This document shows, one piece after another, positions 15,092-23,733 of a DNA stretch of 34,656 bases (position 1 is the stretch's first letter; the number at the start of each line of letters is the position of its first letter). The stretch is from Actinobacteria bacterium 13_1_40CM_66_12 (lineage in GTDB: Bacteria; Chloroflexota; Dormibacteria; Dormibacterales; Dormibacteraceae). Position numbers and translations under genes: made by a program. The stretch lies in contig MNEW01000031.1 in assembly GCA_001917895.1 (NCBI GenBank), forward strand, positions 1 through 34,656. The letters are read 5' to 3'. A model generated the notes under the pieces. The model had not been told where the DNA came from. It worked only from the letters and a program-made list of their open reading frames with translations, and searched no databases.

Positions 15092-15836
15092 GGTGGTTGC
15101 CCACTATCGCGAGGTAGATGTCTTGCAGCGTCGGCAGCTCGCGAAGCTCTCGGCGCGTCTTGAGACCGGAGCGGCGGCGGAGCTCGGCCATGTCGCCGAC
15201 CGCCAGCGCGCGACCCGACGACATGATTCCAATCTGCTCTCCCAGGACCTCGGCCTCCTCCATGCTGTGCGTGCATATGACGAGCGCGCACCCGTCCTTC
15301 TGCAGGCCCTTCAAGTAATCCCACGCGCGACGGGCGCTGTCGGGATCGAGCGCGGACGTCGGCTCGTCGGCCAGGACGAGTCGTGGTCGATGCAGAGTGG
15401 CGCGGATCAGAGCGACTTTCTGACGCATGCCTTTCGAGTACGTGCCCAGCCAGCGATCGGCGGCGTCGAGCAGGTCGAACTTTCCGAGCAGGTCTTCGAT
15501 TCGGCTGCGCCGCAGGGCAGGCTCGAGGTCGTAGATCGCGCCGAAGTAATCGAGGTAGGTTCGAGCCGACATGCGCTCGTACAGACCCGGGACCTCGGGC
15601 ATCAACCCCACCTTGGCGCGCACCGCGGCGGGGTCGGTTGCGGCGTCGGTGCCGTCGACCTTCACCGAGCCCGACGTCGGCACCAGCACGCCGGCCATGC
15701 AGCGCAGGGCGGTCGTCTTGCCGGCGCCGTTGCGACCGAGAAGGACCAGGCAGCTGCCTTCGCCCACCCGCACCGTCAGGTCGCGGAGAGCCAGCACCTC
15801 GCCGTACCGCTTGGCGAGCCGATCAACCTCGAGCAC
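15063..15836 (-). CDS. ABC exporter ATP-binding protein
   Basis: A 257-residue ABC ATPase. Walker A GRNGAGKTT lies at about 34-42, the Q-loop near LMPEVPGLYERMS, signature YSKGMRQKV at about 134-142, Walker B RLVLADEPTSALD at about 155-167, and the H-loop in VICTHSMEEAE. The sequence is of the NatA/YhaQ-like exporter class, which pairs with ABC-2 permeases; the permease gene overlaps its 3' end by 29 bases. An 18-bp palindrome and a CTGAAC-N8-GTTCAG repeat lie just upstream of the GTG start. Substrate unknown. Confidence 0.9.
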   Translation of the reverse strand: MLEVDRLAKRYGEVLALRDLTVRVGEGSCLVLLGRNGAGKTTALRCMAGVLVPTSGSVKVDGTDAATDPAAVRAKVGLMPEVPGLYERMSARTYLDYFGAIYDLEPALRRSRIEDLLGKFDLLDAADRWLGTYSKGMRQKVALIRATLHRPRLVLADEPTSALDPDSARRAWDYLKGLQKDGCALVICTHSMEEAEVLGEQIGIMSSGRALAVGDMAELRRRSGLKTRRELRELPTLQDIYLAIVGNHHELAEPRSA

Positions 15837-15846
15837 GCTATGGATT

Positions 15847-15900
15847 CTGAACGGCGGATCGTTCAGTTATTTGTGTGCGTTTGGCGCCAAACGCGCGTTT
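15847..15900. promoter_or_regulatory. Palindromic operator cluster upstream of ABC exporter
   Basis: Three inverted repeats lie between the exporter start (15836) and the end of pyrD (15960). CTGAAC-N8-GTTCAG is at 15847-15866. A perfect 18-bp palindrome, GCGTTTGGCGCCAAACGC, is at 15877-15894. An overlapping 12-bp palindrome, AAACGCGCGTTT, is at 15889-15900. The central TTTGGCGCCAAA matches the repeats in front of pdxS. The position fits an operator for the exporter; a role as a pyr-operon terminator is less likely because no T-run follows. Confidence 0.5.
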
Positions 15901-15959
15901 CAGGTCAAGGAATTTCGCGCTTTTTGATCAAGGCGTGCGAAATGTGGACGTGTCTCCTT

Positions 15960-16874
15960 TCAATCTCGCGGTAAGTAGCGCGGTAAGTCCGCCAGCGATG
16001 CGAAGCCGTTCTCGGCGAGGTAGGCGGCGATGCCGTCGTGGACCTCGGCGATGGCGCCCGGATTGACGAACGTCGCCGTCCCCACCTGCACCGCGGCGCA
16101 GCCCGCGACCAGGAACTCGAGCGCGTCTTCGGCGCCCATGATCCCGCCGATCCCGATCACAGGGATGATCACCGCGCGGGCCGCCTGGTGCGCGAGGTGC
16201 ACCGCCAAAGGGCGGATCGCAGGGCCTGATAGGCCGCCGGTGCCAAAGCTCAACCTCGGCTGCCGCGCGTTGAGGTCGATCGACATGCCCACGAACGTGT
16301 TGACGGCGCACAGCGCGTCGGCGCCGGCAGCTTCACACGCGCGCGCGATCACGGCGATGTCGGTCACCATCGGCGTGAGCTTCACCCACACCGGGAGGTC
16401 GGTACGTTTTCGAACCGCCTCGGTCACCGCGGCCGCGGCTCGGGGATCGTTTCCGAAGTACAGGCCGCCCTGCTCGACGTTTGGGCACGAGATGTTGATC
16501 TCGAATCCCGCGACACCAGGCACGCCGTCCAGCCGCGCCGCCAACTCGCCGTACTCGGCAGCGCTCTCGCCGTTGACGTTCACGAAGACCGGGAAATCCC
16601 ACTCCGCCCACTGCGGGGCGTAGTCACGGATCAACCCTTCGACGCCGGGGCCCTGTAGACCGATCGCATTTAGCATCCCGGAAGGCGTCTCCGCGATTCG
16701 CGGGGGTGGCGTGCCGGCTCGAGGGCGCAGGAAGATGCCTTTGGAGACCATCGCGCCGAGAGCACGCCGCTCGAGCAGAGGCACCTCGGTGCCATAGCCG
16801 AACGTCCCCGAGGCGGCCAGCACCGGTCCACGCAGCCTGAGTCCGCCGACCTCGACTGACATGTCGAGAGTCAT
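15960..16874 (-). CDS. pyrD: Dihydroorotate dehydrogenase, type 1B catalytic subunit
   Basis: FMN enzyme oxidising dihydroorotate to orotate; the 1B type works with PyrK and passes electrons to NAD+. Length is 304 residues from ATG 16874. Key parts: GPVLAASGTFGYG at 16-28, K45 in VSKGIF, NAIGLQGPG, and INISCPN with the type 1 catalytic Cys130. KLTPMVTDI and the FMN-phosphate loops IGIGGIMGAEDALEF and VQVGTATF are also present. The start overlaps the pyrK stop as ATGA. It is the last pyr gene before an unrelated exporter. Confidence 0.95.
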   Translation of the reverse strand: MTLDMSVEVGGLRLRGPVLAASGTFGYGTEVPLLERRALGAMVSKGIFLRPRAGTPPPRIAETPSGMLNAIGLQGPGVEGLIRDYAPQWAEWDFPVFVNVNGESAAEYGELAARLDGVPGVAGFEINISCPNVEQGGLYFGNDPRAAAAVTEAVRKRTDLPVWVKLTPMVTDIAVIARACEAAGADALCAVNTFVGMSIDLNARQPRLSFGTGGLSGPAIRPLAVHLAHQAARAVIIPVIGIGGIMGAEDALEFLVAGCAAVQVGTATFVNPGAIAEVHDGIAAYLAENGFASLADLPRYLPRD

Positions 16875-17629
16875 GCTGTCAGGGCGTACGGGAGGTGCGA
16901 CGGCAGCATCGCCCACTCGATGTCCGCCGCGCGGTAGACAGGTCCGTCCTTGCAGGCCCGGTCGTACCCGCCGCGCACGAGCGGCACCGCGCAGCCAAGG
17001 CAGACGCCCGTGCCGCAGCCCATGTATGTCTCGACCGCGACCTGGGCGTCGGGCCACCGCGATGCGGCGACAGCGAGCATCCGGTTGGGGCCGCACGCCA
17101 GGACCAGGTCCACGTCGGGCACGGCCGCGACCGCGGTGCCCGCAAAGCCACGCGAGCCATCGTCCGTGGCCCAGATGACCTCGTCGCCGTCAGCTTCCGA
17201 GCAAAGCTCGTCGGCGGTGCGTGCACCATGCACCCACGTGACCTGCATCCCCGCCGCCCGCGCGTCGCGAGCCGCCAGCGCCATCGGAGCGACGCCCAGA
17301 CCCCCGCTCACCAACGCCACCGAACGCGGGCCCGGCGCCAGGTCGAAGCCGTGCCCGAGAGGGCCAAGGCAGCTGATCGTTTCACCCGCCTTCATCTGCA
17401 GAAGCTGCGCGGTGCCAGTGCCGACTGCTTTGAGGATCACCTCGATTCGGTCGCCATCGATCTTGTAGACCGAGAACGGGCGCCGCAGCAGGGGCCCACC
17501 CGCCCAGCCGAGGTTGACGAACTGGCCGGCGCGAACCAAGTGGGCGATCTGCGGCGCGTCCATGGTGATCACGAACATCCCGCGCGCGACCTCGCGGCGC
17601 GCGACGAGCCGCGAATCAAGCAGGAACAC
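16871..17629 (-). CDS. pyrK: Dihydroorotate dehydrogenase electron-transfer subunit
   Basis: FAD/[2Fe-2S] subunit that carries electrons from PyrD to NAD+. Length is 252 residues. FAD-binding RRPFSVYK lies at about 49-56, and the nucleotide-binding region has [10 protein letters not shown] at about 108-117. The iron-sulfur ligands are C205, C210, C213 and C226 (CGTGVCLGC followed by a later CKDGPVY). The start is GTG 17629, overlapping the carAB stop by 14 bases; its stop overlaps pyrD as ATGA. Confidence 0.95.
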   Translation of the reverse strand: MFLLDSRLVARREVARGMFVITMDAPQIAHLVRAGQFVNLGWAGGPLLRRPFSVYKIDGDRIEVILKAVGTGTAQLLQMKAGETISCLGPLGHGFDLAPGPRSVALVSGGLGVAPMALAARDARAAGMQVTWVHGARTADELCSEADGDEVIWATDDGSRGFAGTAVAAVPDVDLVLACGPNRMLAVAASRWPDAQVAVETYMGCGTGVCLGCAVPLVRGGYDRACKDGPVYRAADIEWAMLPSHLPYALTA

Positions 17630-20600
17630 CGGCCCTCCACTCCTCGATCGTGCGCACTTCCATCTCGTCTGGTGCTGTCGCGGCCGATTCGACCAGCGCG
17701 GCGGCAGTGTCCAGCGAAGTCAGGCACGGGATGCGCCGCTCGACGGCGGCGCGCCGGATCTCGAAACCATCTTTGAAGACCGGCCCGCCTGCGTCACCGC
17801 CGTCGGTGTAGATGTTCGACATGGTGTTGATGACGAGGTCGACCTGGCCACTCGTGATCGCGTCGAGCACGGTCGGACCCTCTTCGCCGATCTTGGCCAC
17901 GACCCGCGGCGAAAAGCCGGCCGCCTGCAGCGCCCGCGCGGTCCCCTCTGTGGCCACCAACGTGCATCCCATCTGCACGAGGCGCGAAACGATCGGAAAG
18001 ATCTCGGGCTTGTCCGCGTCCGCGATCGTGAGCAGCGCGGCTCCGCCTGGGCGGATGTGAACCCCGGAGGCGGCAAAGGCTTTGCGCATCGCGGCCGCGA
18101 GCGTGCGATCGATCCCGATCGCCTCGCCAGTCGATTTCATCTCCGGCCCGAGGTACGAATCGACCGCCGGCAGCTTGTTCATGGAAAAGACCGGGGCTTT
18201 GACGGCAACGAGAGCGCGCGCCGGCACCAGCCCTGTGCTCCAGCCAATGGCCGACAGCTTCTCACCGAGCATTACCCTTGTCGCCATCTGGACCATCGGC
18301 ACGCCGGTGACCTTCGATAGGAATGGCACGGTTCTCGACGCGCGCGGGTTCACCTCGAGCACGTGCACCTTGCCTCGATGGACGACGTACTGCACGTTGA
18401 CCAGGCCGCGCAGTCGCAGGTGGCGGGCGATGCGGACCGTGTAATCGACGATGTCGTCGAGCTCGGACTCTTCGAGGCCGGGTGCTGGATACACCGCATA
18501 CGAGTCACCCGAGTGCACGCCCGCCCGCTCGACGTGCTTCATGACACCCGGGATCACCACCGTGTCGCCGTCGGTGACCGCGTCGACCTCGACCTCGTCC
18601 CCCTGGAGGTATTTGTCGACAAGAACCGTACCGCGAGGCATCGCGTTGATCGCCCACACCATGTAGCGCTGCAGCTCGCGGCGGTCGTGAACTATCTCCA
18701 TCGCGCGGCCGCCGAGGACGTACGAGGGGCGCACCAGGACCGGGTAGCCCGCGCGCTCGGCGATGAGGACCGCCTCCTCGACCGTCGTGGTCGTCCCGCC
18801 CACCGGCTGCGGGATCCCGATCGCATCGAGTGCAGCCGCAAAGGCGCGGCGGTCCTCGGCGAGATCGATGGCCTCGACCGCGGAGCCCATCACCGGAACG
18901 CCACGCTGTGCGAGCGGCTCGGCCAGGTTGATTGCGGTCTGACCTCCGAACTGGACCAATGCACCGGCGACGTGCTCGGCTTCGGCAACGTGCGCCGCGC
19001 CATCGATGTCCAGCGGGTCGAAGTACAGTCGATCCGAGGTGTCGAAGTCGGTGGACACCGTCTCGGGGTTCGAGTTGACGAGCACGGCGCGAACTCCGGC
19101 TTCGCGCAGCGACCACGCAGCGTGGACCGAGCAGTAGTCGAACTCGATGCCTTGACCGATGCGGATCGGACCCGAGCCGACGACGAGCGCGGAGCGGGCG
19201 TCGACCGGTTCGCTCTCCGTCTCCTCTTCCCAGCAGGAGTAGTAGTAAGGAGTCGCGGCCTCGAACTCCGCCGCGCAGGTATCGACCAGCTTGTAGGTGG
19301 GCGCCGCTTTCTCCACGGTGTCGCCTCGCAGCCCAGCGATCATCGCGTCGGAGAAGCCGGCTCGGCGAAGCTCGCGCACGTCGCCCTCTTTCTCAAGCCG
19401 CGCGATCGTCGCGAGCCGGTCGATGAACCAGCGATCGATTCCGCTGCGCCTGGCGAGCTCAGTGGGTTCGGCTCCGTTCCGAAGCGCGTGGAGCAGAGCG
19501 AAGAGACGCCGGTCGTTTGGCTCGTCGATGAGCTGGGGGCGCTCCAGGTCCGCGGCTGCTGGTGGCTGCTGCTCGAGCGAGCGCATTGCCTTGACCAGCG
19601 CGGCTTCGAAGGTCCGCTCGATCGCCATGACCTCGCCGGTCGAAGCCATCTGGGTGCCCAGGCGCCGGTCGCCGGCCGGGAACTTGTCGTACGGCCATCG
19701 CGGGATCTTCACTACGCAGTAGTCGAGCGCCGGCTCGAACGCGGCGAACGTGCGCCCGGTGATCTCGTTCCGGATCTCCTCGAGCCGCCTTCCGACCGCC
19801 ACCTTCGCCGCGACCCGCGCGATCGGATAGCCTGTCGCCTTCGATGCAAGCGCTGACGACCGGCTCACACGCGGATTGACCTCGATCACGTAGTAGGTCG
19901 AGCTGGTCGGATCCAGCGCGAACTGCACGTTGCATCCGCCCTCGATCCCGAGCGCCCGGATGATGCGGATCGCAGATGAGCGGAGCATCTGGTGGTCTCG
20001 ATCGGTGAGGGTCTGCGCCGGCGCGACCACGATCGAGTCACCCGTGTGGACGCCCATCGGATCCAGGTTCTCCATGTTGCAGACCGTGATGCACGTGTCG
20101 GCTGCGTCGCGCATGACCTCGTACTCGATCTCTTTCCAGCCCCACAGGGAGCGCTCGATGAGCACCTGGTGAATTGGGGACGCCGCAAGTCCGCGCTGCG
20201 CGATGGTTTTCAAATCCGCATCGTTGGTCACGAAGCCGCCTCCGGTCCCGCCCAGCGTGTACGCAGGCCGGATTACGACCGGCAGGCCGTTCTCGGCCAC
20301 GAACCCGATCACCTCATCGATCGAACCGCAAACGCGCGATAGCGGAACCGGTTCTCCGATCTTCTCGAGCATCTCTTTGAATGCCTGGCGGTCCTCGGCC
20401 TTGCGGATGGTTTCGATGCCGGCGCCGAGGAGGCGAACGTGGTGCCGCTCGAGCACGCCGGCGTTGGCGAGCTCGGTCGCGAGGTTGAGGCCTGTCTGGC
20501 CTCCGAGCGTGGGCAGCAGTGCGTCCGGCTTTTCGCGCGCGATCACCCGCTCGACCGCCTCGACGGTAAGCGGCTCGAGGTAGACGCGGTCGGCCACCTC

Positions 20601-21944
20601 CTCGTCGGTCATGATCGTGGCCGGGTTGGAGTTGACGAGCACGGTCGTGATGCCTTCCTCACGCAACGCCTTGCACGCCTGGGTGCCGGCGTAGTCGAAC
20701 TCCGCGGCCTGGCCGATGACGATTGGTCCCGAGCCGAGGATGAGAACTTTCTTCGGCCGTTCCGGTTGCGAGGCCCCGCCGACCGCTTTCATTACTGGGC
20801 GTCGCTCGCGGGTCATCTCGACAAACCGATCGTAGAGGTGCTGGTTGTCCTGCGGCCCCGGGCAGCCCTCCGGGTGGTACTGGACGCTGAAAGCCGGCAG
20901 CACGCGGTGGCCGAGGCCTTCGACCGACCCGTCGTTCAGGTTCCGCTGTGAGACGAAGAAGTCACCGGGAGGCAGCGAGGACGCGTCGACCTGGAACTCG
21001 TGGTTCTGGCTGGTGATGTGCACCCGACCGGTTTCCACGTCTTTGACCGGGTGGTTGGCGCCGTGATGGCCGTAAGGCAGGCGCGACGTGCTGGCCCCGG
21101 CGGCGCGGCCCATGACCTGGTGGCCCAGACAGATTCCGAACATCGGGATGCGCCCGAGCGCCTGGCGCGCCAGCTCGACCGGCCCCTCGAGAACCGCCGG
21201 GTCACCGGGCCCGTTCGAGAGCACCAGGCCGTCGACACCGGCAGAGGCAACGTCCGACCAGGTCGCGGTGTGTGGAAGCACGATCACGCGGCATCCGCGC
21301 TCCCGCAGCGAGCGGAGGATGTTCAGCTTGACGCCGTAGTCGACGACCGCGATCGTCAGGCCTGTTCCGTCCGCCGTGTGCGACGGGCGAAGCTCGGGCG
21401 GGAGGGGATCGAGCCACTCTTCGGTCGTCGTGCGCGACGTCTCCGCGACCAGGTCCTGCTCGGAAAGCGGGGTCACTCGACGCGCTGCCGCGGCCAGGCC
21501 GTCCAGGCGCTGTGCATCCGGACGCGACTCCTCATGCGTGAGGACGGCGCGGAGCGCTCCGTGCTTGCGTATGTGCCGGGTCAGGGCGCGCGTGTCGATG
21601 TCGGTGATCGCGGGTACGCGCCATCGCCGTAGGTATTCATCCAGCGACGCCTCGCTGGAGTGGTGGCTTGGCGTCGGGCACGCCCAGCGCACGATGAGCG
21701 CACGCGCCCACGGGCGCGCCGATTCCGCATCGGCGTCGCGGACTCCGTAATTGCCTTGCAGCGGGTATGTCATGCACACCATCTGCCCGGCGTAAGAAGG
21801 ATCGGTCAGGACCTCCTGGTAGCCGGTCATGGCCGTGTTGAAGACGACCTCGCCTTGACCGAGAACATCAGCGCCCAGCGCCGCGCCGACGAAAGCGCGG
21901 CCGTCTTCGAGCACCAGCGCCGCGTGGCGATTTCTAGACGGCAA
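17616..21944 (-). CDS. carAB: Fused carbamoyl-phosphate synthase (CarA-CarB in one chain)
   Basis: A 1442-residue glutamine-dependent carbamoyl-phosphate synthase supplying pyrB and arginine synthesis. The CarA part is residues 1 to about 384. It includes the small-subunit domain, then the class I glutaminase with nucleophile C272 (GICLGHQVM) and H357/E359 (YHPEG). CarB starts about residue 385-398 with [25 protein letters not shown]. It has both ATP-grasp halves (GGTGGGF and VLGGRAM loops), the middle oligomerisation part with a Cys/Tyr-rich [13 protein letters not shown], and a C-terminal allosteric MGS domain ([13 protein letters not shown]). The linker is very short ([20 protein letters not shown]). 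The start is TTG 21944, inside the end of pyrR. An internal ATG (20792-20790) could still give free CarB of 1058 residues. Confidence 0.92.
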   Translation of the reverse strand: MPSRNRHAALVLEDGRAFVGAALGADVLGQGEVVFNTAMTGYQEVLTDPSYAGQMVCMTYPLQGNYGVRDADAESARPWARALIVRWACPTPSHHSSEASLDEYLRRWRVPAITDIDTRALTRHIRKHGALRAVLTHEESRPDAQRLDGLAAAARRVTPLSEQDLVAETSRTTTEEWLDPLPPELRPSHTADGTGLTIAVVDYGVKLNILRSLRERGCRVIVLPHTATWSDVASAGVDGLVLSNGPGDPAVLEGPVELARQALGRIPMFGICLGHQVMGRAAGASTSRLPYGHHGANHPVKDVETGRVHITSQNHEFQVDASSLPPGDFFVSQRNLNDGSVEGLGHRVLPAFSVQYHPEGCPGPQDNQHLYDRFVEMTRERRPVMKAVGGASQPERPKKVLILGSGPIVIGQAAEFDYAGTQACKALREEGITTVLVNSNPATIMTDEEVADRVYLEPLTVEAVERVIAREKPDALLPTLGGQTGLNLATELANAGVLERHHVRLLGAGIETIRKAEDRQAFKEMLEKIGEPVPLSRVCGSIDEVIGFVAENGLPVVIRPAYTLGGTGGGFVTNDADLKTIAQRGLAASPIHQVLIERSLWGWKEIEYEVMRDAADTCITVCNMENLDPMGVHTGDSIVVAPAQTLTDRDHQMLRSSAIRIIRALGIEGGCNVQFALDPTSSTYYVIEVNPRVSRSSALASKATGYPIARVAAKVAVGRRLEEIRNEITGRTFAAFEPALDYCVVKIPRWPYDKFPAGDRRLGTQMASTGEVMAIERTFEAALVKAMRSLEQQPPAAADLERPQLIDEPNDRRLFALLHALRNGAEPTELARRSGIDRWFIDRLATIARLEKEGDVRELRRAGFSDAMIAGLRGDTVEKAAPTYKLVDTCAAEFEAATPYYYSCWEEETESEPVDARSALVVGSGPIRIGQGIEFDYCSVHAAWSLREAGVRAVLVNSNPETVSTDFDTSDRLYFDPLDIDGAAHVAEAEHVAGALVQFGGQTAINLAEPLAQRGVPVMGSAVEAIDLAEDRRAFAAALDAIGIPQPVGGTTTTVEEAVLIAERAGYPVLVRPSYVLGGRAMEIVHDRRELQRYMVWAINAMPRGTVLVDKYLQGDEVEVDAVTDGDTVVIPGVMKHVERAGVHSGDSYAVYPAPGLEESELDDIVDYTVRIARHLRLRGLVNVQYVVHRGKVHVLEVNPRASRTVPFLSKVTGVPMVQMATRVMLGEKLSAIGWSTGLVPARALVAVKAPVFSMNKLPAVDSYLGPEMKSTGEAIGIDRTLAAAMRKAFAASGVHIRPGGAALLTIADADKPEIFPIVSRLVQMGCTLVATEGTARALQAAGFSPRVVAKIGEEGPTVLDAITSGQVDLVINTMSNIYTDGGDAGGPVFKDGFEIRRAAVERRIPCLTSLDTAAALVESAATAPDEMEVRTIEEWRAGVPA

Positions 21945-22387
21945 CTATCACCGCCTGGTCGATGCCGTCCTCCTCGGTGACGAGGACCTCGATGCGCTCC
22001 GAGTCCGAGGTGGGCACGTTCTTGCCGATGTAATCGGGGCGCGGTCCGTCCGTGGTGGATGACGTCATCCACCAGGACGACCACCTTGCCGTCGATGTCG
22101 GGCACGTCGGACGGGCCGCTGTGCGCGGGCACGCGCAGATGGCGGTCGTCGCGGTGCTTGCTGATGTCGAGCGCGCCTACCGCCACCGGCGCCCGCTCGA
22201 GCTCCATCAGGCTGTCCGCAAGCCGGCGGGCGAGATGATCTCCCTTGGCCATGACGCCGACCAGCACCAGGTCGCCGGCGCCACGGTTCCGCTCGAGGAT
22301 CTCGTGCGCGATGCGCGAAAGCGAACGCCGGATCTGCTCGGCGTCCATCACCGTGGCCTTGAGCCGTCCTTGCTGAATCGCGCTCAT
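21934..22387 (-). pseudogene. pyrR: Bifunctional pyr operon regulator / uracil phosphoribosyltransferase, disrupted
   Basis: PyrR binds UMP and pyr leader RNA, and has weak uracil phosphoribosyltransferase activity. It starts at ATG 22387, overlapping the pyrB stop (ATGA). The first ~115 residues are normal: DAEQIRRSLSRIAHEILERN, LVLVGVMAKGDHLARRLAD, and the PRPP loop [14 protein letters not shown], where HH replaces the usual HT or YT. After GRT the frame becomes unrelated ([11 protein letters not shown]). Another frame restores the true ending, [17 protein letters not shown] through DQAVIVAV, stopping at TAG 21934. Compared with known PyrR, about 32 residues between GRT and DYIGKN are missing, plus a frame change. 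Read as is, the frameshifted chain would run on to 21827. The junction lies near 22040, next to a 22-bp palindrome. Confidence 0.85.
22053..22074. repeat. 22-bp perfect palindrome at the pyrR breakpoint
   Basis: The 11 bases from 22053 (TGGTGGATGAC) and the next 11 (GTCATCCACCA) are exact reverse complements with no spacer. On the minus strand this encodes most of LVDDVIH of the PRPP loop, so part of the symmetry is a by-product of the motif. It ends about 13 bases before the deletion junction. Confidence 0.7.
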
Positions 22388-23310
22388 GCCAGCAACTTGT
22401 CCAGCAGCGCCATGCGGATGTACAAACCGTTGCGGGCCTGGCGGAAGTAGGCCGCACGCGGATCGGCGTCGACCTCGGGTGCGATCTCGTCGACCCTGGG
22501 CAGCGGGTGCATCACGATCGCCTCCTTCTTCATCTGGGCAAGCGTCGACGCGTCGATGCGATAGACGCCCTTGAGCGCGAGGTAGGAGGCCTCGTCGCTG
22601 AACCTTTCCTTCTGGATGCGGGTCTGATAGATGACGTCCACCTGGGGCAGGACCTGATCGAGGTCCTGGGTTTCGACCCACGGCACGTGGTGCTCGTCGA
22701 GGTGCTCTTTGATGTCCTCCCTCATCGCCACCTGCGGGGGCGCGACGAAGCAGATGCGGATGTCGCGGAACTTGCTCAGCAGGTAGGTCAGCGAGCGGAC
22801 CGTGCGCCCGTTGGCGAGGTCTCCCACCATGGCGATGCGGATGCCGTCGATGTGTCCAAGCTCGTCTCGGATCGTGTAGAGGTCGAGCAGAGCCTGTGTC
22901 GGATGCTGGCCTGGCCCATCGCCGGCGTTGATGACCGGCACCAGGCTCACCGCCGCCGCTCGCCGGGCCGCGCCTTGCTCGTTGTGTCGCAGGACGATGA
23001 CGTCGGCGTATCCGCTGACGATGCGGATCGTGTCCTCGAGCGTCTCGCCCTTGGCCGCGGACGAGAACTCGCGCGCGTTGTCGGTGCCCATCGTGTCACC
23101 GCCGAGCCGGAGCATCGCGGCCTCGAACGAGAGGCGTGTACGGGTCGACGGTTCATAGAACAGCGCCGCCATCACCCGGCCGTTGAGGCGCCCCGAGAAA
23201 TGATGAGGCTGGCTCTTGATGTCATCGGCTCGATCCAGGAGCTCTTCGAGGAGAGGCCTCGAGAACTGCTGGCTCTCGATCACGTGCTGAAGGCGACTTC
23301 CGATCGCCAT
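22384..23310 (-). CDS. pyrB: Aspartate carbamoyltransferase catalytic subunit
   Basis: Condenses carbamoyl phosphate with aspartate, the first committed step of pyrimidine synthesis. Length is 308 residues. Carbamoyl-phosphate site FYEPSTRTRLSFE lies at about 51-63, DGPGQHPTQALLDLYT at about 130-145, and MHPLPRVDEI at about 268-277, the last containing the aspartate-binding loop. No pyrI gene is seen, as usual outside enterobacteria. ATG 23310 is preceded by an excellent AAGGAGG (23318-23324) with 7-base spacing. A PyrR-type RNA loop ends one base before that site. It is the first gene of pyrB-pyrR-carAB-pyrK-pyrD; pyrC is not between pyrB and carA. Confidence 0.95.
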   Translation of the reverse strand: MAIGSRLQHVIESQQFSRPLLEELLDRADDIKSQPHHFSGRLNGRVMAALFYEPSTRTRLSFEAAMLRLGGDTMGTDNAREFSSAAKGETLEDTIRIVSGYADVIVLRHNEQGAARRAAAVSLVPVINAGDGPGQHPTQALLDLYTIRDELGHIDGIRIAMVGDLANGRTVRSLTYLLSKFRDIRICFVAPPQVAMREDIKEHLDEHHVPWVETQDLDQVLPQVDVIYQTRIQKERFSDEASYLALKGVYRIDASTLAQMKKEAIVMHPLPRVDEIAPEVDADPRAAYFRQARNGLYIRMALLDKLLA

Positions 23311-23325
23311 GAAAAATCCTCCTTC

Positions 23326-23344
23326 CCGACCTCTCTTGGATCGG
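23326..23344 (-). promoter_or_regulatory. Predicted PyrR-binding RNA loop in pyrB leader
   Basis: The minus-strand transcript reads CCGATCCAAGAGAGGTCGG. CCGA pairs with TCGG, and the loop TCCAAGAGAGGT matches the PyrR anti-antiterminator consensus (ARUCCNGNGAGGYU) with one extra A. Its 3' end is one base from the AAGGAGG of pyrB, so PyrR-UMP binding could block ribosome access, as proposed for translational PyrR control in mycobacteria. Known: the consensus. Inferred: function here. Confidence 0.65.
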
Positions 23345-23358
23345 ACTTAAAGGAACCC

Positions 23359-23373
23359 CGGCGCGTCGCGCCG
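23359..23373. promoter_or_regulatory. GC hairpin in the pyrB leader / zinc-ribbon gene upstream region
   Basis: CGGCGC-GTC-GCGCCG is a perfect 6-bp stem with a 3-base loop, 14 bases upstream of the PyrR loop on the pyrB transcript. No T-run follows, so it is not a classical terminator. It may separate the divergent promoters or form part of the leader fold. A possible minus-strand -10, TAAACT, lies just upstream (about 23385) with a weak TTCATG -35. Confidence 0.35.
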
Positions 23374-23400
23374 TTCGGCGAAGTTTATCAGCTACCGTAG

Positions 23401-23733
23401 GTGAACATGAACAAACGCCCGGGGCACGTCGAGGTGACGACCGAGGTCGGCTTCTGCTCGTTCTGCGGCCGCCCGCGCACCCTGCGCCGGGAAGCGCACC
23501 AGCTCGGCACGCTGGTGCGCACGCTCGTCACGTGCGAGACATGCCACCGCACGCTTTCGAGCACGATCGGAATCGCGACCGCCGAAACGGCCGAGCCGGC
23601 CGAGGCCGCCGCGGTAGAGCCTGTTGCGGTGCAAGCCGAGGCCACGCCGACATCAAAACCAACCGCCAAACGCAAGCCGGCGGCCGCGAAGGCGGCTGCT
23701 CCGAAGAGCCGAGCAACTAAAAAGCCCAAGTGA
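23401..23733 (+). CDS. Zinc-ribbon protein with histone-H1-like Lys/Ala/Pro tail
   Basis: 110 residues from GTG 23401, or 108 from the in-frame ATG 23407. Four cysteines in two CxxC pairs (C19/C22 in FCSFCGRPR, C45/C48 in CETCHR) are spaced like a small zinc ribbon. Residues 60-110 change to an Ala/Glu/Val stretch and then a strongly basic tail of repeated K-P-A units (AKRKPAAAKAAAPKSRATKK), as in bacterial H1-like or HU-tail sequences. The likely role is nucleic-acid binding, but I know no named family. Its GTGA stop/start overlap with natA implies one operon. It is divergent from pyrB, with 90 bp shared. Confidence 0.65.
   Translation: MNMNKRPGHVEVTTEVGFCSFCGRPRTLRREAHQLGTLVRTLVTCETCHRTLSSTIGIATAETAEPAEAAAVEPVAVQAEATPTSKPTAKRKPAAAKAAAPKSRATKKPK

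Noticed and set aside
18363..19856. 497-codon plus-strand open frame antisense to carB
   Set aside because: Shadow frame with no recognisable domain; CarB on the other strand is unambiguous.
21827..21933. C-terminal continuation of the pyrR frame into carAB
   Set aside because: Frameshifted read-through; the genuine PyrR ending is in another frame and stops at 21934.
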